From Allocoleopsis franciscana PCC 7113 (GTDB lineage: Bacteria; Cyanobacteriota; Cyanobacteriia; Cyanobacteriales; Coleofasciculaceae), in NCBI RefSeq assembly GCF_000317515.1, contig NC_019738.1, positions 2,816,001-2,880,000 on the forward strand: DNA of 64,000 bases. Direction: 5' to 3'. A model generated the notes under the pieces. It did not search any database. It was not told the origin of the DNA and worked only from the letters and a program-made list of their open reading frames with translations. Below are positions 27,852-37,460 of the stretch, piece after piece (position 1 is the stretch's first letter; each line of letters begins with the position of its first letter). The translations under genes were made by a program, and so were the position numbers.

Positions 27852-28754
27852 ATGGCAAAACGCACGCGAAAAAAACGTCAATCTTCTCACTCGTGGTCAT
27901 ATCAACTCAATGATATGATTCGGGGTGCTTCAGGTGGCTTTTTGTTTGGAATTCCCCTGCTTTATACGATGGAAGTTTGGTGGATTGGCTCTGAAACTCC
28001 TCCACATTTAATGTTAGTTATTTTGGCGATTACCTTCATCGTTGTTTTGCTGCTCAACCACACAGAAGGATTTCGTCAAATCCAAAGTAAGCGGTTTTTG
28101 GATACAGTAATGGATAGTGTTGAAGCTTTAGCAATTGGAATTGTCAGCGCTACCTGTATCCTTTTTGTGGTAGGCGAAATTACCCAAGAAACACCGCTGA
28201 ATGAAGCACTGGGTAAGTTAATCTTGGAAAGCGTTCCTTTTTCCCTAGGGGCGGCTTTGGCGGGTGCTTTTTTAAGTGGCGATCGCTGGTCTTCTTCAAA
28301 TAATCAGGATTCTGACCAGCAAGGCAATCGCAACCATCAAGGCAAGAAATCAAACTTTAACGCCACCCTGGCGGATATCGGTGGCACTCTCATTGGTGCG
28401 ATGATCATTGCCTTTAATATTGCGCCCACCGACGAAATCCCCATGTTAGATGCAGCAATCGAACCGCCACGCCTTCTTGCGATTATCGCTGTATCACTGC
28501 TAATTTCCTATGGGATTGTCTTCCAAGCCGGATTTACCACGCAGAAACAGCGCCGACAGCAGAAAGGTATCTTTCAGCGCCCGATCAGCGAAACGGTAAT
28601 GTCCTATCTTGTTTCACTCTTCGCCTCAGCGTTTATGTTGTTTTTTTTCCATCGCTTGAGTTTAGATGACCCTTGGACGCTGTGGATGAGCAAGACATTA
28701 ATTCTAGGACTACCAGCAACCATCGGCGGTGCAGCAGGACGCTTAGCGATATGA
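27852..28754 (+). CDS. TIGR02587-type integral membrane protein (DUF2391)
   Basis: The 300-residue protein has a very basic start (RTRKKRQ), then about seven membrane helices: segments near residues 26-45, 53-70, 91-110, 130-145, 178-195, 210-230 and 245-292. The NHTEGF and DSVEALAIGIVSA sections fit the family. The function is unknown. Its stop overlaps the start of the following gene (ATGA), and the two families are known to occur side by side, so they very likely form one membrane complex. Confidence 0.85.
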   Translation: MAKRTRKKRQSSHSWSYQLNDMIRGASGGFLFGIPLLYTMEVWWIGSETPPHLMLVILAITFIVVLLLNHTEGFRQIQSKRFLDTVMDSVEALAIGIVSATCILFVVGEITQETPLNEALGKLILESVPFSLGAALAGAFLSGDRWSSSNNQDSDQQGNRNHQGKKSNFNATLADIGGTLIGAMIIAFNIAPTDEIPMLDAAIEPPRLLAIIAVSLLISYGIVFQAGFTTQKQRRQQKGIFQRPISETVMSYLVSLFASAFMLFFFHRLSLDDPWTLWMSKTLILGLPATIGGAAGRLAI

Positions 28755-29167
28755 AAGACATGGATTCATCCGAACCCGTGGAACAACAACCAACTCGTTC
28801 ACCCGCTGAGTGGACAACTTTTAGTATTGCCCTGTTGATTGTGGCTGTGATTGTCGGACTTGTCGTTTACAAATGGCTGACTCAGAAAAATCAACCTCCC
28901 GTAATATCCATTACCCCTTCTAGTGAGATTCGCGAAGCGCCAGGACAATTCTATGTTCCGTTTGAGATCGAAAACACGGGTGGAGAAACCGCTGAGTCTG
29001 TTCAGGTGATTGCTGAACTCCGCATCGATGGTGAAGTGGAAGAATCGGGTGAACAGCAAATTGATTTTCTCGCCAGTGGTGAAACCGAAAAAGGTGCTTT
29101 TGTGTTTAGCCGCGACCCGCGAAAGGGTGAACTTGTTATCCGAGTCGCTAGTTACAAGCTACCTTAA
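28751..29167 (+). CDS. TIGR02588-type membrane-anchored protein
   Basis: A 138-residue protein starting at ATG 28751 within the TGA overlap of the previous gene. It has a short cytoplasmic N terminus, one membrane helix (TFSIALLIVAVIVGLVVY), and an outside domain of about 85 residues that looks like an immunoglobulin-type beta sandwich (FYVPFEIENTGGETAESV). The ending DPRKGELVIRVASYKLP is typical of the family. It is translationally coupled to its membrane partner. Confidence 0.85.
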   Translation: MKDMDSSEPVEQQPTRSPAEWTTFSIALLIVAVIVGLVVYKWLTQKNQPPVISITPSSEIREAPGQFYVPFEIENTGGETAESVQVIAELRIDGEVEESGEQQIDFLASGETEKGAFVFSRDPRKGELVIRVASYKLP

Positions 29168-29311
29168 TCATCACGGATCGGGTTATTTCATCATTCTTGG
29201 TTTGGCTGACAAGTCAGTGCACCACAAGTTGCTGAACGCGATCGCCTGCCCCAAACCCCGCTCTACGCTAAAATTCAAGCAGAACGGGCATTCCACCAGT
29301 CAGCGCGACTC

Positions 29312-30052
29312 ATGTTAGAAACACTTTCGACTCGACTTTACGAACTCGAACAATTCGCCGACAATCTTGTCTCCACCCAACTGGCGCACCTTACCGGGTT
29401 CAGTATTGGTATTATCTTTCTCGCTGGGTTGCTCACTAGCCTCACCCCTTGTATGCTTTCCATGCTGCCCATCACCCTTGGCTACATTGGCGGCTACGAA
29501 GCGAAAGGGCGTCTCCAAGCTGCCACCCAGTCCACTTGGTTTGCCCTAGGATTGGCAACGACGTTAGCGGGGTTGGGCATTCTGGCGGCGTCTGTAGGGC
29601 GAGTTTATGGTCAAATCGGAGTAGGATTACCCATTATTGTCAGTTTGATTGCAATTATCATGGGGCTGAACTTACTCGAAGCCTTGCCCTTGCAACTGCC
29701 TTCTTGGGGTGGGATGGATTGGATTTCTCAAGACTGGCCTGTTGGTGTACGTTCTTATTTAATCGGTTTAACCTTTGGTTTAGTCGCTTCCCCTTGTAGT
29801 ACTCCCGTCTTGGCAACATTGCTGGCTTGGGTGGCGAAGACACAAGACTTGGTTTTGGGGGGTGGATTGCTCCTATCCTACACAGCAGGATATGTCGCAC
29901 CGTTAATTTTGGCAGGCACCTTTACTGCTTCCATTAAAAAATTATTGGAGTTGCGTCAGTGGTCGAGTTGGATTACACCTGTTAGTGGTGCCTTACTCGT
30001 AGCGTTTGGCGTGTTTTCCTTGCTGTCTCGAATTCCTGTCGGAATTTTTTAA
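29312..30052 (+). CDS. ccdA: Cytochrome c biogenesis protein CcdA
   Basis: CcdA moves reducing equivalents across the thylakoid membrane to keep apocytochrome c cysteines reduced. The 246-residue protein has six membrane helices, with the redox cysteines in LTSLTPCMLSMLP and LVASPCSTPVLATLL. It is followed after 6 bases by ccs1, so the two system II maturation genes form an operon. The start at ATG 29312 gives a 24-residue N-terminal tail before the first helix. Confidence 0.93.
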   Translation: MLETLSTRLYELEQFADNLVSTQLAHLTGFSIGIIFLAGLLTSLTPCMLSMLPITLGYIGGYEAKGRLQAATQSTWFALGLATTLAGLGILAASVGRVYGQIGVGLPIIVSLIAIIMGLNLLEALPLQLPSWGGMDWISQDWPVGVRSYLIGLTFGLVASPCSTPVLATLLAWVAKTQDLVLGGGLLLSYTAGYVAPLILAGTFTASIKKLLELRQWSSWITPVSGALLVAFGVFSLLSRIPVGIF

Positions 30053-30058
30053 TTAGAA

Positions 30059-31438
30059 ATGACTTTAGAAAATCCATCTTTACCTAATATCTGGCGTCAG
30101 CTATTGTCTGTACTGGGCGACTTACGGCTAGCCATTGTGCTGCTGCTTGCGATCGCAGTTTTTAGCATCAGTGGTACGGTCATTGAACAGGGTCAGTCCC
30201 TCGCCTTTTACCAATCCAATTACCCAGAAGACCCAGCTTTGTTTGGTTTCCTTTCCTGGAAAGTCCTCTTAACTCTGGAATTAGATCACGTATATCGTAC
30301 TTGGTGGTTTTTGTCAATTCTTATTTTATTTGGCAGTAGCCTCACCGCCTGTACCTTTACCCGTCAGTTTCCGGCACTCAAAGCCGCCCGTCGTTGGACG
30401 TTCTACAAGGAACCCCGGCAGTTCCAGAAACTCGCCCTCAGTGCCGAACTCGAAACCGGGAATCTCAACTCTCTCACCACATTGCTAGAGAAGCGGCGTT
30501 ATAAAGTCTTTCAAGAAGGCGATACTCTCTACGCCCGAAAAGGAATCATCGGACGCATTGGCCCCATCGTCGTCCATGCCAGCATGTTGATGATTCTAGC
30601 CGGCTCGATTTGGGGGGCGCTTACGGGTTTTATGGCACAGGAAATGGTTGCTAGTGGTAACACCTTCCAAATCAAAAATATTATTGATGCTGGCCCTTTA
30701 GCCACGCCGAAAATGCTCAAGGATTGGTCAGTCCGAGTGAATCGCTTCTGGATTGACTACACTCCCGAAGGGGGAATTGACCAGTTTTATTCTGACCTAT
30801 CCGTTGTCGATCAAGCAGGTAAGGACGTTGACCAGCAAACCATTTATGTCAACAAACCCCTGCGTTATCGGGGGGTGACGATTTACCAAACCGACTGGGG
30901 AATTGCGGCGGTTCGGGTACGGTTGAACAACAGCCCCATTTTTCAAATCCCGATGGCACAACTAGATACTCAGGGCAAAGGACGCCTCTGGGGCACCTGG
31001 ATTCCCACCAAACCGGATATGAGTCAAGGCGCTTCGGTACTCGCCAGAGATTTGCAGGGAACGTTATTGGTTTACGATGCGGCGGGTAAATTGGTGTCTA
31101 CGGTGCGTCCAGGGATGGCGACTCAGGTGAATGGCGTTACCTTAAAAGTGGATGATGTGATTGGCAGCACAGGCTTGCAGATTAAAGCTGACCCAGGAAT
31201 TCCCCTGGTTTATACAGGCTTTGGCTTGCTGATGTTGGGCGTGATTATGAGTTATGTGTCCCATTCCCAGATTTGGGCGCTGCAAAAAGGTGACCATTTT
31301 TATGTAGGCGGTAGAACCAACCGGGCACAAGTGGCATTTGAGCGGGAAGTGATTGAGATGTTAGACCAATTGAGTGATCAAACTCCGTTACCAGAGGTTC
31401 TACCGATCGCAGCAGACTCTTTGGTCAGTCAAAATTAA
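30059..31438 (+). CDS. ccs1: Cytochrome c assembly protein Ccs1 (ResB)
   Basis: Ccs1 works with CcsA to deliver heme to c-type cytochromes on the lumen side. The 459-residue ResB protein has three N-terminal helices (the third near 167-185, with [16 protein letters not shown]), a large lumenal domain (about 190-385) and a last helix ([14 protein letters not shown]). The histidine in VVHASM and the one in VSHSQIW are the expected heme-related positions. CcsA itself is not in this window. Confidence 0.93.
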   Translation: MTLENPSLPNIWRQLLSVLGDLRLAIVLLLAIAVFSISGTVIEQGQSLAFYQSNYPEDPALFGFLSWKVLLTLELDHVYRTWWFLSILILFGSSLTACTFTRQFPALKAARRWTFYKEPRQFQKLALSAELETGNLNSLTTLLEKRRYKVFQEGDTLYARKGIIGRIGPIVVHASMLMILAGSIWGALTGFMAQEMVASGNTFQIKNIIDAGPLATPKMLKDWSVRVNRFWIDYTPEGGIDQFYSDLSVVDQAGKDVDQQTIYVNKPLRYRGVTIYQTDWGIAAVRVRLNNSPIFQIPMAQLDTQGKGRLWGTWIPTKPDMSQGASVLARDLQGTLLVYDAAGKLVSTVRPGMATQVNGVTLKVDDVIGSTGLQIKADPGIPLVYTGFGLLMLGVIMSYVSHSQIWALQKGDHFYVGGRTNRAQVAFEREVIEMLDQLSDQTPLPEVLPIAADSLVSQN

Positions 31439-31469
31439 TCCAATCATCAAGTACGGAGGAGGGTTGCCG

Positions 31470-31784
31470 ATGAGTGAGAACGATGAGAAACCGTCGAAAC
31501 TACCTCTAATTATTGCTATAACGTCCCTAGCTTTAGCCTTTTTCGCTTTGGGTGTTGCGGTGTCCTTGAGTGTACCCACCTTCAGGAAATCCTCTTCCTT
31601 TTCTCCCACAACACCTGTGGTTCCCTTTGCTCCTTCACGGACTCAAGCTTCACCCTCATCTGCGCCGGCTAGCAAACCCAAGACAGTGCGATCGCTTCGC
31701 GCTGCCCCAACTCCAACTTCAGCCACATCGCCGTCTGCAACTCCAGAGAATAATGCTAATAACTTGAACGAAGATCGGAACTAA
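31470..31784 (+). CDS. small membrane-anchored Pro/Ser-rich protein
   Basis: The 104-residue protein starts at ATG 31470, 9 bases after GGAGGA. After a short charged N terminus comes one membrane helix (LIIAITSLALAFFALGVAVSL), followed by a low-complexity Pro/Ser/Ala/Thr tail ending in Asn-rich residues. It follows ccs1 by 31 bases on the same strand and may be cotranscribed. No function can be assigned. Confidence 0.6.
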   Translation: MSENDEKPSKLPLIIAITSLALAFFALGVAVSLSVPTFRKSSSFSPTTPVVPFAPSRTQASPSSAPASKPKTVRSLRAAPTPTSATSPSATPENNANNLNEDRN

Positions 31785-31972
31785 CCAGGCATACGGTTGG
31801 CGAAGCAACTTATCGATCCTACCCGTCAGCACCTTCGCTCAGGTTGATATGGCAACCAATGCACGGGCTAACCAGCAGGCGTGGCAAACTGTTCTGCAAT
31901 TTTTAGGTCTTGGAAGAAAACCCGCTATTTTTTAGAGATGGGGATTTAGTTGAGCGAATCACCGCTCAGTCG

Positions 31973-32395
31973 TCACTCTTTTTGGTGCCGCACTTCGATT
32001 ACTGTGTGGACGTTACCCCGTGGGGAGAAATCCCCCTTAACCGTAACTTCTAAGGGGTCACAAGCCTCGACAAAATCATCCAGAATTTGATTGACGCTTT
32101 CTTCGTGAGAAATGTAGCGATCGCGGTAGCTATTAATATAAAGTTTCAGCGCCTTCAACTCCACCACCCGTTCATCCGGCACATAGGTGATGTGAATAGT
32201 GGCAAAGTCAGGATAACCAGAGAATGGGCACTTACAGGTGAATTCCGGCAAAGTGATGTTGATATCATAGCGACGCCCGACACGCGGATTGGGGAACGTA
32301 ATCAGCTTTCCCTCCGCAATCTCGCGTTCACCGTATTTCATCTCTGGCGTCTGTACTTCCGATGAGACTTGTTCTTGGGTTAGAGATTGATTCAT
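31973..32395 (-). CDS. queF: NADPH-dependent 7-cyano-7-deazaguanine reductase QueF
   Basis: QueF reduces preQ0 to preQ1 in queuosine synthesis. With start ATG 32395 it is 140 residues, the short unimodular form. Active-site Cys56 lies in CKCPFSGYPD with Asp63 nearby, and the QueF motif ELKALKLY binds NADPH. An upstream TTG at 32521 would add 42 residues of unlikely sequence. The other queuosine genes are not nearby. Confidence 0.93.
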   Translation of the reverse strand: MNQSLTQEQVSSEVQTPEMKYGEREIAEGKLITFPNPRVGRRYDINITLPEFTCKCPFSGYPDFATIHITYVPDERVVELKALKLYINSYRDRYISHEESVNQILDDFVEACDPLEVTVKGDFSPRGNVHTVIEVRHQKE

Positions 32396-32408
32396 GGCAA
32401 GTTCTAAA

Positions 32409-32804
32409 TTACTGATAAGATTCCCTGTCAGGGCAATTCTCTGTCTCCCAACCATAGGGATGCATGGCGCAGACGAACAAATTACCCCCATAGACTTGTC
32501 CGTGGTAATGATGACAACCAACGCAGGCGGGGTTTTTCTCTACGGTGGGTTCTACCGGATAACTATAATAAGTCTGCTCCTCCGTTTCACTGAACATCAT
32601 TTCGAGATCTGCGAAGAAAATTTCGCTGATGGGTTCAAACATATCGAACATCTCCTGCCAACATTGGTCAATGCCTATCTCGACCGTATTTTGTACATCG
32701 TTGGCAACGGTTTCAACCATATCAGTGACCCCTTGGAAAAATTCATCGACCATATCAGTCACTGATTCTAGAATCTCAACTATATCTTTAGGCCACTCTT
32801 CCAT
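32409..32804 (-). CDS. hypothetical protein with C-terminal cysteine motif, 131 aa
   Basis: The first 90 residues form an acidic, mostly helical segment rich in Met and Phe (repeated VTDMV units). The last 40 hold ACVGCHHYHGQVYGGNLFVC, then AMHPYGW and NCPD: four cysteines and three histidines that could bind zinc or an iron-sulfur cluster. I recall the YHG-CAMHPYGW-CPD arrangement as recurring in cyanobacteria, without known function. It ends 13 bases before queF on the same strand, so cotranscription is likely. Confidence 0.7.
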   Translation of the reverse strand: MEEWPKDIVEILESVTDMVDEFFQGVTDMVETVANDVQNTVEIGIDQCWQEMFDMFEPISEIFFADLEMMFSETEEQTYYSYPVEPTVEKNPACVGCHHYHGQVYGGNLFVCAMHPYGWETENCPDRESYQ

Positions 32805-32859
32805 GTTGGAAATTCACTCAACGACCATCTTTAGAATTGGAGGATAATGCACACCAGGT

Positions 32860-33030
32860 TTACTGAACAGCTATCATAGCCTGCATTCGTGGCGAGGTGC
32901 GAACAGCCCGTTCCCCTGAGGGTAGGACATACACTTTGCAAACACGCTCTTTGACGCCTTCTACACGACACAGGAGTTTGATACTATCTGATGCTATTGC
33001 TGGCTCAACATTGCAGACTGTTGCACACAT
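32860..33030 (-). CDS. small cysteine-containing protein, 56 aa
   Basis: The start at ATG 33030 sits 4 bases after GGAGG, a textbook ribosome site, which is the main reason to prefer it to the longer frame beginning at 33048. It has four cysteines (MCATVC, LLCRVEG, RVCKVYVL) and a basic C terminus. The KVYVLPSGERAVRTSP section looks like a conserved small beta unit. Function unknown. Confidence 0.55.
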   Translation of the reverse strand: MCATVCNVEPAIASDSIKLLCRVEGVKERVCKVYVLPSGERAVRTSPRMQAMIAVQ

Positions 33031-33083
33031 CAATCCTCCATCTCCCATGCTAGTCCACGCGCTTAGGAACTATCTTTAAATTT

Positions 33084-33500
33084 TTAGGATTCACGCTTTA
33101 GCCGACGGAGTTCGTCTTGCATTGCTTGTACCTGCTGTCGCAGCGTGTCAACATTGTCTTCATCCGTATGGGCTGACGCTTCATCCTCAGAGATAATTTC
33201 TATCTGACGAGGTTCAGAGGTGGGGGTATTAACCTGAGTAACATTGTTAACATTCGTGGAAGATTGAACTTGTTGTTGTTGTTGTGCCTGTCGCACCAAT
33301 TCGTCAACCAGCTTCCGAGCCTCTTCCGTCGTCATTTCTCCCTTAGCCACCAGTTCATCCGTTAGTTTTTGAGCCTGAACTCGTAACTTACCGAACCTTG
33401 AGCCTGCTTCTTCACCCGCCGCCGCAACAGCTCCAACGCCCAGATAGAATGCTTTTTGTACAATATCTCCAAAACGATTCACTATAACTAATTCTCCCAA
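33084..33500 (-). CDS. phasin-like helical protein, 138 aa
   Basis: A soluble protein with an N-terminal hydrophobic helix (VQKAFYLGVGAVAAAGEEAG), then amphipathic helices with the segment LTDELVAKGEMTTEEARKLVDELV, resembling the poly(3-hydroxyalkanoate) granule-associated (phasin/PhaF-like) family. A Gln/Asn/Val-rich linker and a C-terminal coiled coil (TLRQQVQAMQDELRRLKRE) follow. The family often appears in cyanobacteria lacking storage granules, so its role may be different. Confidence 0.65.
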   Translation of the reverse strand: MGELVIVNRFGDIVQKAFYLGVGAVAAAGEEAGSRFGKLRVQAQKLTDELVAKGEMTTEEARKLVDELVRQAQQQQQVQSSTNVNNVTQVNTPTSEPRQIEIISEDEASAHTDEDNVDTLRQQVQAMQDELRRLKRES

Positions 33501-33625
33501 AATATTACGCTAGTACCCGATATTTCTAGGATAGGAGCGATGATTGGAAACTGCCCACTTCACTTGAGGGCGACTTGCGACGGATGGATAAAAAATTTAA
33601 ATGACTGATTCCTATTCATACTAAA

Positions 33626-33722
33626 TGACCCGGAGACTACGCCTGCCTCAAGCATCCCGTATTGCTGCTACCTTCCGGTCCTGACAAGATTTGGGCGTTG
33701 AAACCGCATAGTTCCAGGTCAT
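33626..33722 (-). ncRNA. ffs: Signal recognition particle RNA (4.5S type)
   Basis: Read on the minus strand the sequence holds the SRP RNA apical signature GTCAGGACCGGAAGGTAGCA (about 33664-33683), the Ffh-binding loop of bacterial 4.5S RNA. The two ends, GACCTGG and CCGGGTC, are complementary and close the long hairpin, giving about 97 nt. It targets membrane and exported proteins with Ffh to the translocon. The minus-strand product begins near 33722. Confidence 0.93.
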
Positions 33723-33770
33723 AATTATCATAACATCTCTGGATAATATCCGGGAATCGCATTTTCCCGA

Positions 33771-35111
33771 TCAAACACTATCCGTCACACTACTGAATTT
33801 AAATTCCTTCACCCTTACCCCCGGTACCACACTGCTACCAAAGCGCTGCACGCTACTGAGAGCATCCACATCCCGTAACATATCCGGTAGACATTGGTTA
33901 AAACGTAAATTCTTAATCGGGTAAGCAATCTGACCGTCCTCAATCCAAAACGTACCATCCCGCGTCATCCCCGTCACCTCTAGCGTCTTGGGATTGACAT
34001 AGCGCACGTACCAGGCACGGTTAACCAAAATTCCTCGCTCTGTCTGAGCAATCAAGTCAGCGATCGTTTGGTTGGAACCTGACATCACAACTGGATACAT
34101 AGCCCCCGTCGGTTCTGTGCCCTGCTGCTGTGCCCAGTAGCGGCTATAGGATAAAGCTTGAGGAATACCATCTTTAATCACCTCCAGATAGCGATTACTC
34201 AACCCATCCCCAAAAAATGTACTGAACTGCAATAGAGGGTGAGCTGGATTGCGCTGCACCTGTACTAAAGGGCTAAAGAGTGGCTCACCCAAGCGATTGC
34301 CTGCATCCTCAGGGTGGGACATAAACGATCGCCCCTCATCCGCCGCCCGTGCATCCAAATTCCACATCACCCAACCGAGTAACTCCTTAAAGGCAGCGCC
34401 ATCGAACACTACGGGATATTTGCCAGGGCTGACTTCACGGGGTTGGCGAGAACTCAGGGCACGTTGAATGAGCTGTTCGGTTACTGACTCTATGGGTAAC
34501 TGGTTTACAGCAAAAGCGGTACGCTGACCCCAACTAGAGCCATCTTCAATGCGAGCCGTAAAGCTAAAATCGGCATGAGTACCGCGATCGCAAGCTCTTA
34601 ATCCCCGCGAATTTCCGACAGCCTGCAAGACAGCAGATGTGCTCAGGGTACCAGACCCCTGAACCCCAGCCTGACGACTCAACCCACACACTCGCTGCAC
34701 GATTTCTCCCCGTGCCAAAGGTGAGAAAGTGATCGTTTGCTCATCAAACGCTGGAGTCCGCTGCTCATAAGTCTGAGGTTCCAGTAAAGGTAACCATTCT
34801 GGGTCTTCTGGGGCAATCCGAGCCAGTTCTTCCGAGCGTCGAATTGTCTCTGTAATCGCCTCTGGCTCTAATTCCGTCGTTGAGGCAGAAGCACTGCGCT
34901 TGCCGAAATAACTAGTAATGTTCAGGCTGAATTTAGTTCGACTGAGGTTCTGCGTCATCTGATTTTCTGAGAAACGCGAGAGTGCCGACTCGTTAGCGCT
35001 GAGACTAACGAAGACACCTTCCGCTTCGGATTGTTGGATGACTGATTCAATCAAGTCTAGGGCTTGGTCTTCACTTAGAAGTGTGGGTGCAGTAGCTAAG
35101 GTCACGCTCAT
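33771..35111 (-). CDS. TldE/PmbA-like metalloprotease subunit
   Basis: The 446-residue protein belongs to the TldD/PmbA superfamily and lacks the HExxxH metal site, so it is the PmbA/TldE-type partner. Visible motifs are SLSANESALSRFSENQMTQN at the start, LRACDRGTHADFSFTAR, and the C-terminal GILVNRAWYVRYVNPKT and IKNLRFNQCLPDMLRDV. Start ATG 35111; a TTG 24 bases upstream is less likely. The probable partner, TldD, starts 2.3 kb away on the same strand, with small plus-strand genes between. Confidence 0.9.
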   Translation of the reverse strand: MSVTLATAPTLLSEDQALDLIESVIQQSEAEGVFVSLSANESALSRFSENQMTQNLSRTKFSLNITSYFGKRSASASTTELEPEAITETIRRSEELARIAPEDPEWLPLLEPQTYEQRTPAFDEQTITFSPLARGEIVQRVCGLSRQAGVQGSGTLSTSAVLQAVGNSRGLRACDRGTHADFSFTARIEDGSSWGQRTAFAVNQLPIESVTEQLIQRALSSRQPREVSPGKYPVVFDGAAFKELLGWVMWNLDARAADEGRSFMSHPEDAGNRLGEPLFSPLVQVQRNPAHPLLQFSTFFGDGLSNRYLEVIKDGIPQALSYSRYWAQQQGTEPTGAMYPVVMSGSNQTIADLIAQTERGILVNRAWYVRYVNPKTLEVTGMTRDGTFWIEDGQIAYPIKNLRFNQCLPDMLRDVDALSSVQRFGSSVVPGVRVKEFKFSSVTDSV

Positions 35112-35244
35112 CCTCCAATGGTTCAGGATTAACAATCTGGCTTAAAATTCTATTTTCGCTAAAAAATCTGTAGCTTCTGATACCAAAAAACCGATAAACT
35201 AGAAAAAATGGACTATTCTTTAAAATTCCTTAGAGGGTTGTACG

Positions 35245-35448
35245 ATGAACACCCAAGAACGAATCCACATTGTTAAAACAAATTATCCAAGCCCTAATCA
35301 AGTTCTTCTGATTCTTCTCATTGTTTTAGCGTCCTTTGGGATGGGTTTGATTCCGATCATTTATGGTTTCAGCTCATCACCGAAGGCTCAAGAGATAGTT
35401 GCACCATCACAAGCCGCTCTTTGGAGCGCTCTCGGTGAAGCAGAATGA
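35245..35448 (+). CDS. small single-helix membrane protein, 67 aa
   Basis: A short protein with one central membrane helix (VLLILLIVLASFGMGLIPIIYG) and short polar ends. A ribosome-site-like TTAGAGG lies 14 bases before the ATG. I know no family. It lies divergent from the TldE gene, which leaves its promoter in the same 130-base gap. Confidence 0.5.
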   Translation: MNTQERIHIVKTNYPSPNQVLLILLIVLASFGMGLIPIIYGFSSSPKAQEIVAPSQAALWSALGEAE

Positions 35449-35693
35449 GCTAAATTATAGCGATCAGCAGTCAGCTTTCAGCGGCTGCGCGTCAACCGGG
35501 AAAATCCTTCTGTCACAGTACGTTGGAAATCTCACACAACTTCTTTGATGTCCTAATTGTCTTGGCGGCTGCTATACCAGTTCAAAGATTGCCTCTAATG
35601 GCTCAATAGCCTTTCCTCCGCAGGAATGACGATTTTGCTAGGTACAAACCCTATTAATGGGAGTGTACTGAGGAAATCCTGATAGAGGTAATC

Positions 35694-35891
35694 ATGACAC
35701 AACAAAATATTCAGAATGACATTGAGTCGGATCGTGCCGTCGGTGAGCAGGAAAATTCAGAATCAAACCAAGACGCTACGGATCGGGATCATCGGGTAGC
35801 GAATCCGCCTATCGAAGCACAAAACAGCTCTTTTAAAGAGTACTGCGCTGCTAATCCGAGTGCCTCTGAGTGTAAGGTGTATGACCTTTGA
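35694..35891 (+). CDS. CP12-like C-terminal redox peptide, 65 aa
   Basis: The N-terminal 45 residues are polar, acidic and probably disordered. The C terminus reads FKEYCAANPSASECKVYDL, with Cys51 and Cys60 separated by eight residues, the arrangement of the C-terminal disulfide loop of CP12, the small protein that links GAPDH and phosphoribulokinase in the dark. The N-terminal CP12 cysteine pair is absent. It could bind GAPDH or simply be a fragment-type relative. It has a good AGAGGTAAT ribosome region before the ATG. Confidence 0.68.
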   Translation: MTQQNIQNDIESDRAVGEQENSESNQDATDRDHRVANPPIEAQNSSFKEYCAANPSASECKVYDL

Positions 35892-35972
35892 TCCATTTTC
35901 ACCGTGCCTCCTACGACGGCAGAAGTTGTAGGAGACGGCACGATCGCATCTTGTGAACCAGCTATTGCTAAC

Positions 35973-37460
35973 TTACGAAGCTCCACCAATTTGAATACCG
36001 CGCACCCGCACCGGAACACACGCGTGGGACATTTGAGCGAGCTGCATTGGCTCACCTTTGCCACAAATATTAGTCCCGCACTGCTGCCACTCTGAAGCAG
36101 GCCCGATCGCATCGACGCTATTCCAGAAGTCGGTTGTCATGGCGTGGTAAGTGACATCCTTTAACATTCCCACCACTTGACCTTTCTCCACCTTCCAGAA
36201 GGCATCGCCGCCAAATTGGAAGTTACGCCGCTGCTGGTCAATCGAAAAGCTGCCAACGCCATCAATTAAAATCCCGTCTTCGGTATCTGCAATCATCTCC
36301 TTGAGAGTGGCGGTGTTGCTCCCCCCATCTGGCCCCGGTTCCAATCCTAAATTCGGAATCCGTACCATCGGCAAACTCGACCAACTATCTGCGTAGGCAC
36401 TACCATTGCTGCTGGGGCGACCGAGTCGATAGGCGGTTTCGCGGTCAGTGAGGTAGTCCACTAAAAGTCCATCCTTGACAAGATGCCAACTTTGTGATGG
36501 TACCCCTTCATCGTCGTAACCCGTCGTACCGCGTCCCCCCGGTTGAGTGCGATCAGCCCGGAAATTTACCCAAGGTGCGGCATACTGGAGCTTGCCTAAT
36601 TTATCGGTAGTCGCGAAGCTGGTTCCGGCAAAGTTAGATTCGTAGCCGTACACCCGATCCAGTTCTGTGGGATGCCCGACAGATTCGTGGATGGTAAGCC
36701 ACAGATTGGTGGGTTTGAGGATGAGTGTGGTACGGATACCAGAGGGGCCTTTAGGTGCGTACACCTTTTCAAGCGCTTCTTCGGCAACTCGTTCGACCTG
36801 ACTCAAAAGGTCTGCTGGATTGATATGCTCGTAACCGATGTTTAGGGGTGGACGTTCGTAATTGCGCTCTTGAGCATCCCCATTTGCGATCGCAGTACAC
36901 CCAAATCCTGGATAGCTGCGGTAGATGGTTTGCTGAATCAGGGAACCTTCTGTAGAGGCAAAGGTTTTATCTTCGCGGGCGAACCGCAAGAAAGAGTAAG
37001 CTTTTTTAATGCCGTGCTCGCTATAAGTGAGCAACTGTTCATTCAGGTGCAATAACAACTCAGCTTTCTCAGTAATTGGCACCGTGAAAGGGTCAATCTC
37101 AATAGGAGTAATGTAAGTATCGCGGTAAGCTTGAACCGGAGCTAATTGCACCCGTGTTTGCTGAGAGAGGCGGCTACCTTTAGCAATTTCTACAGCTAAA
37201 GCCACAATTCGTTCCACTTCTGCTGGGGTTTTGTAGGGACTTGCGGCGAATCCCCAAGCACCATCAAGGAGAACCCGCACCCCAAAGCCAGAACTGACAT
37301 TATCAGAAAGTTGGCTCAGGGAGCGATCGCGTGCATAAAGATTTTGACTGCGGTAGGTGCAAAAACGCACATCCCCGTACTCGCATCCAGCACGAGCGAT
37401 CGCATCAATGGCTAATGTAGCAAGGTCTGTTGTGGTAATCGGTGCGGGAGCTTGTACCAT
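35973..37460 (-). CDS. tldD: TldD family metalloprotease
   Basis: TldD is the catalytic half of the TldD/TldE peptidase, which trims unfolded peptides. The 495-residue protein has the metal-binding motif HESVGH, with His258, Glu259 and His263 (HExxxH), then PTELDRVYGYESNFAGT. The C-terminal half carries EDGILIDGVGSFSIDQQRRNFQFGGDA. Start ATG 37460. A relic with the same start region occurs at 44487-44592. Confidence 0.94.
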   Translation of the reverse strand: MVQAPAPITTTDLATLAIDAIARAGCEYGDVRFCTYRSQNLYARDRSLSQLSDNVSSGFGVRVLLDGAWGFAASPYKTPAEVERIVALAVEIAKGSRLSQQTRVQLAPVQAYRDTYITPIEIDPFTVPITEKAELLLHLNEQLLTYSEHGIKKAYSFLRFAREDKTFASTEGSLIQQTIYRSYPGFGCTAIANGDAQERNYERPPLNIGYEHINPADLLSQVERVAEEALEKVYAPKGPSGIRTTLILKPTNLWLTIHESVGHPTELDRVYGYESNFAGTSFATTDKLGKLQYAAPWVNFRADRTQPGGRGTTGYDDEGVPSQSWHLVKDGLLVDYLTDRETAYRLGRPSSNGSAYADSWSSLPMVRIPNLGLEPGPDGGSNTATLKEMIADTEDGILIDGVGSFSIDQQRRNFQFGGDAFWKVEKGQVVGMLKDVTYHAMTTDFWNSVDAIGPASEWQQCGTNICGKGEPMQLAQMSHACVPVRVRGIQIGGAS

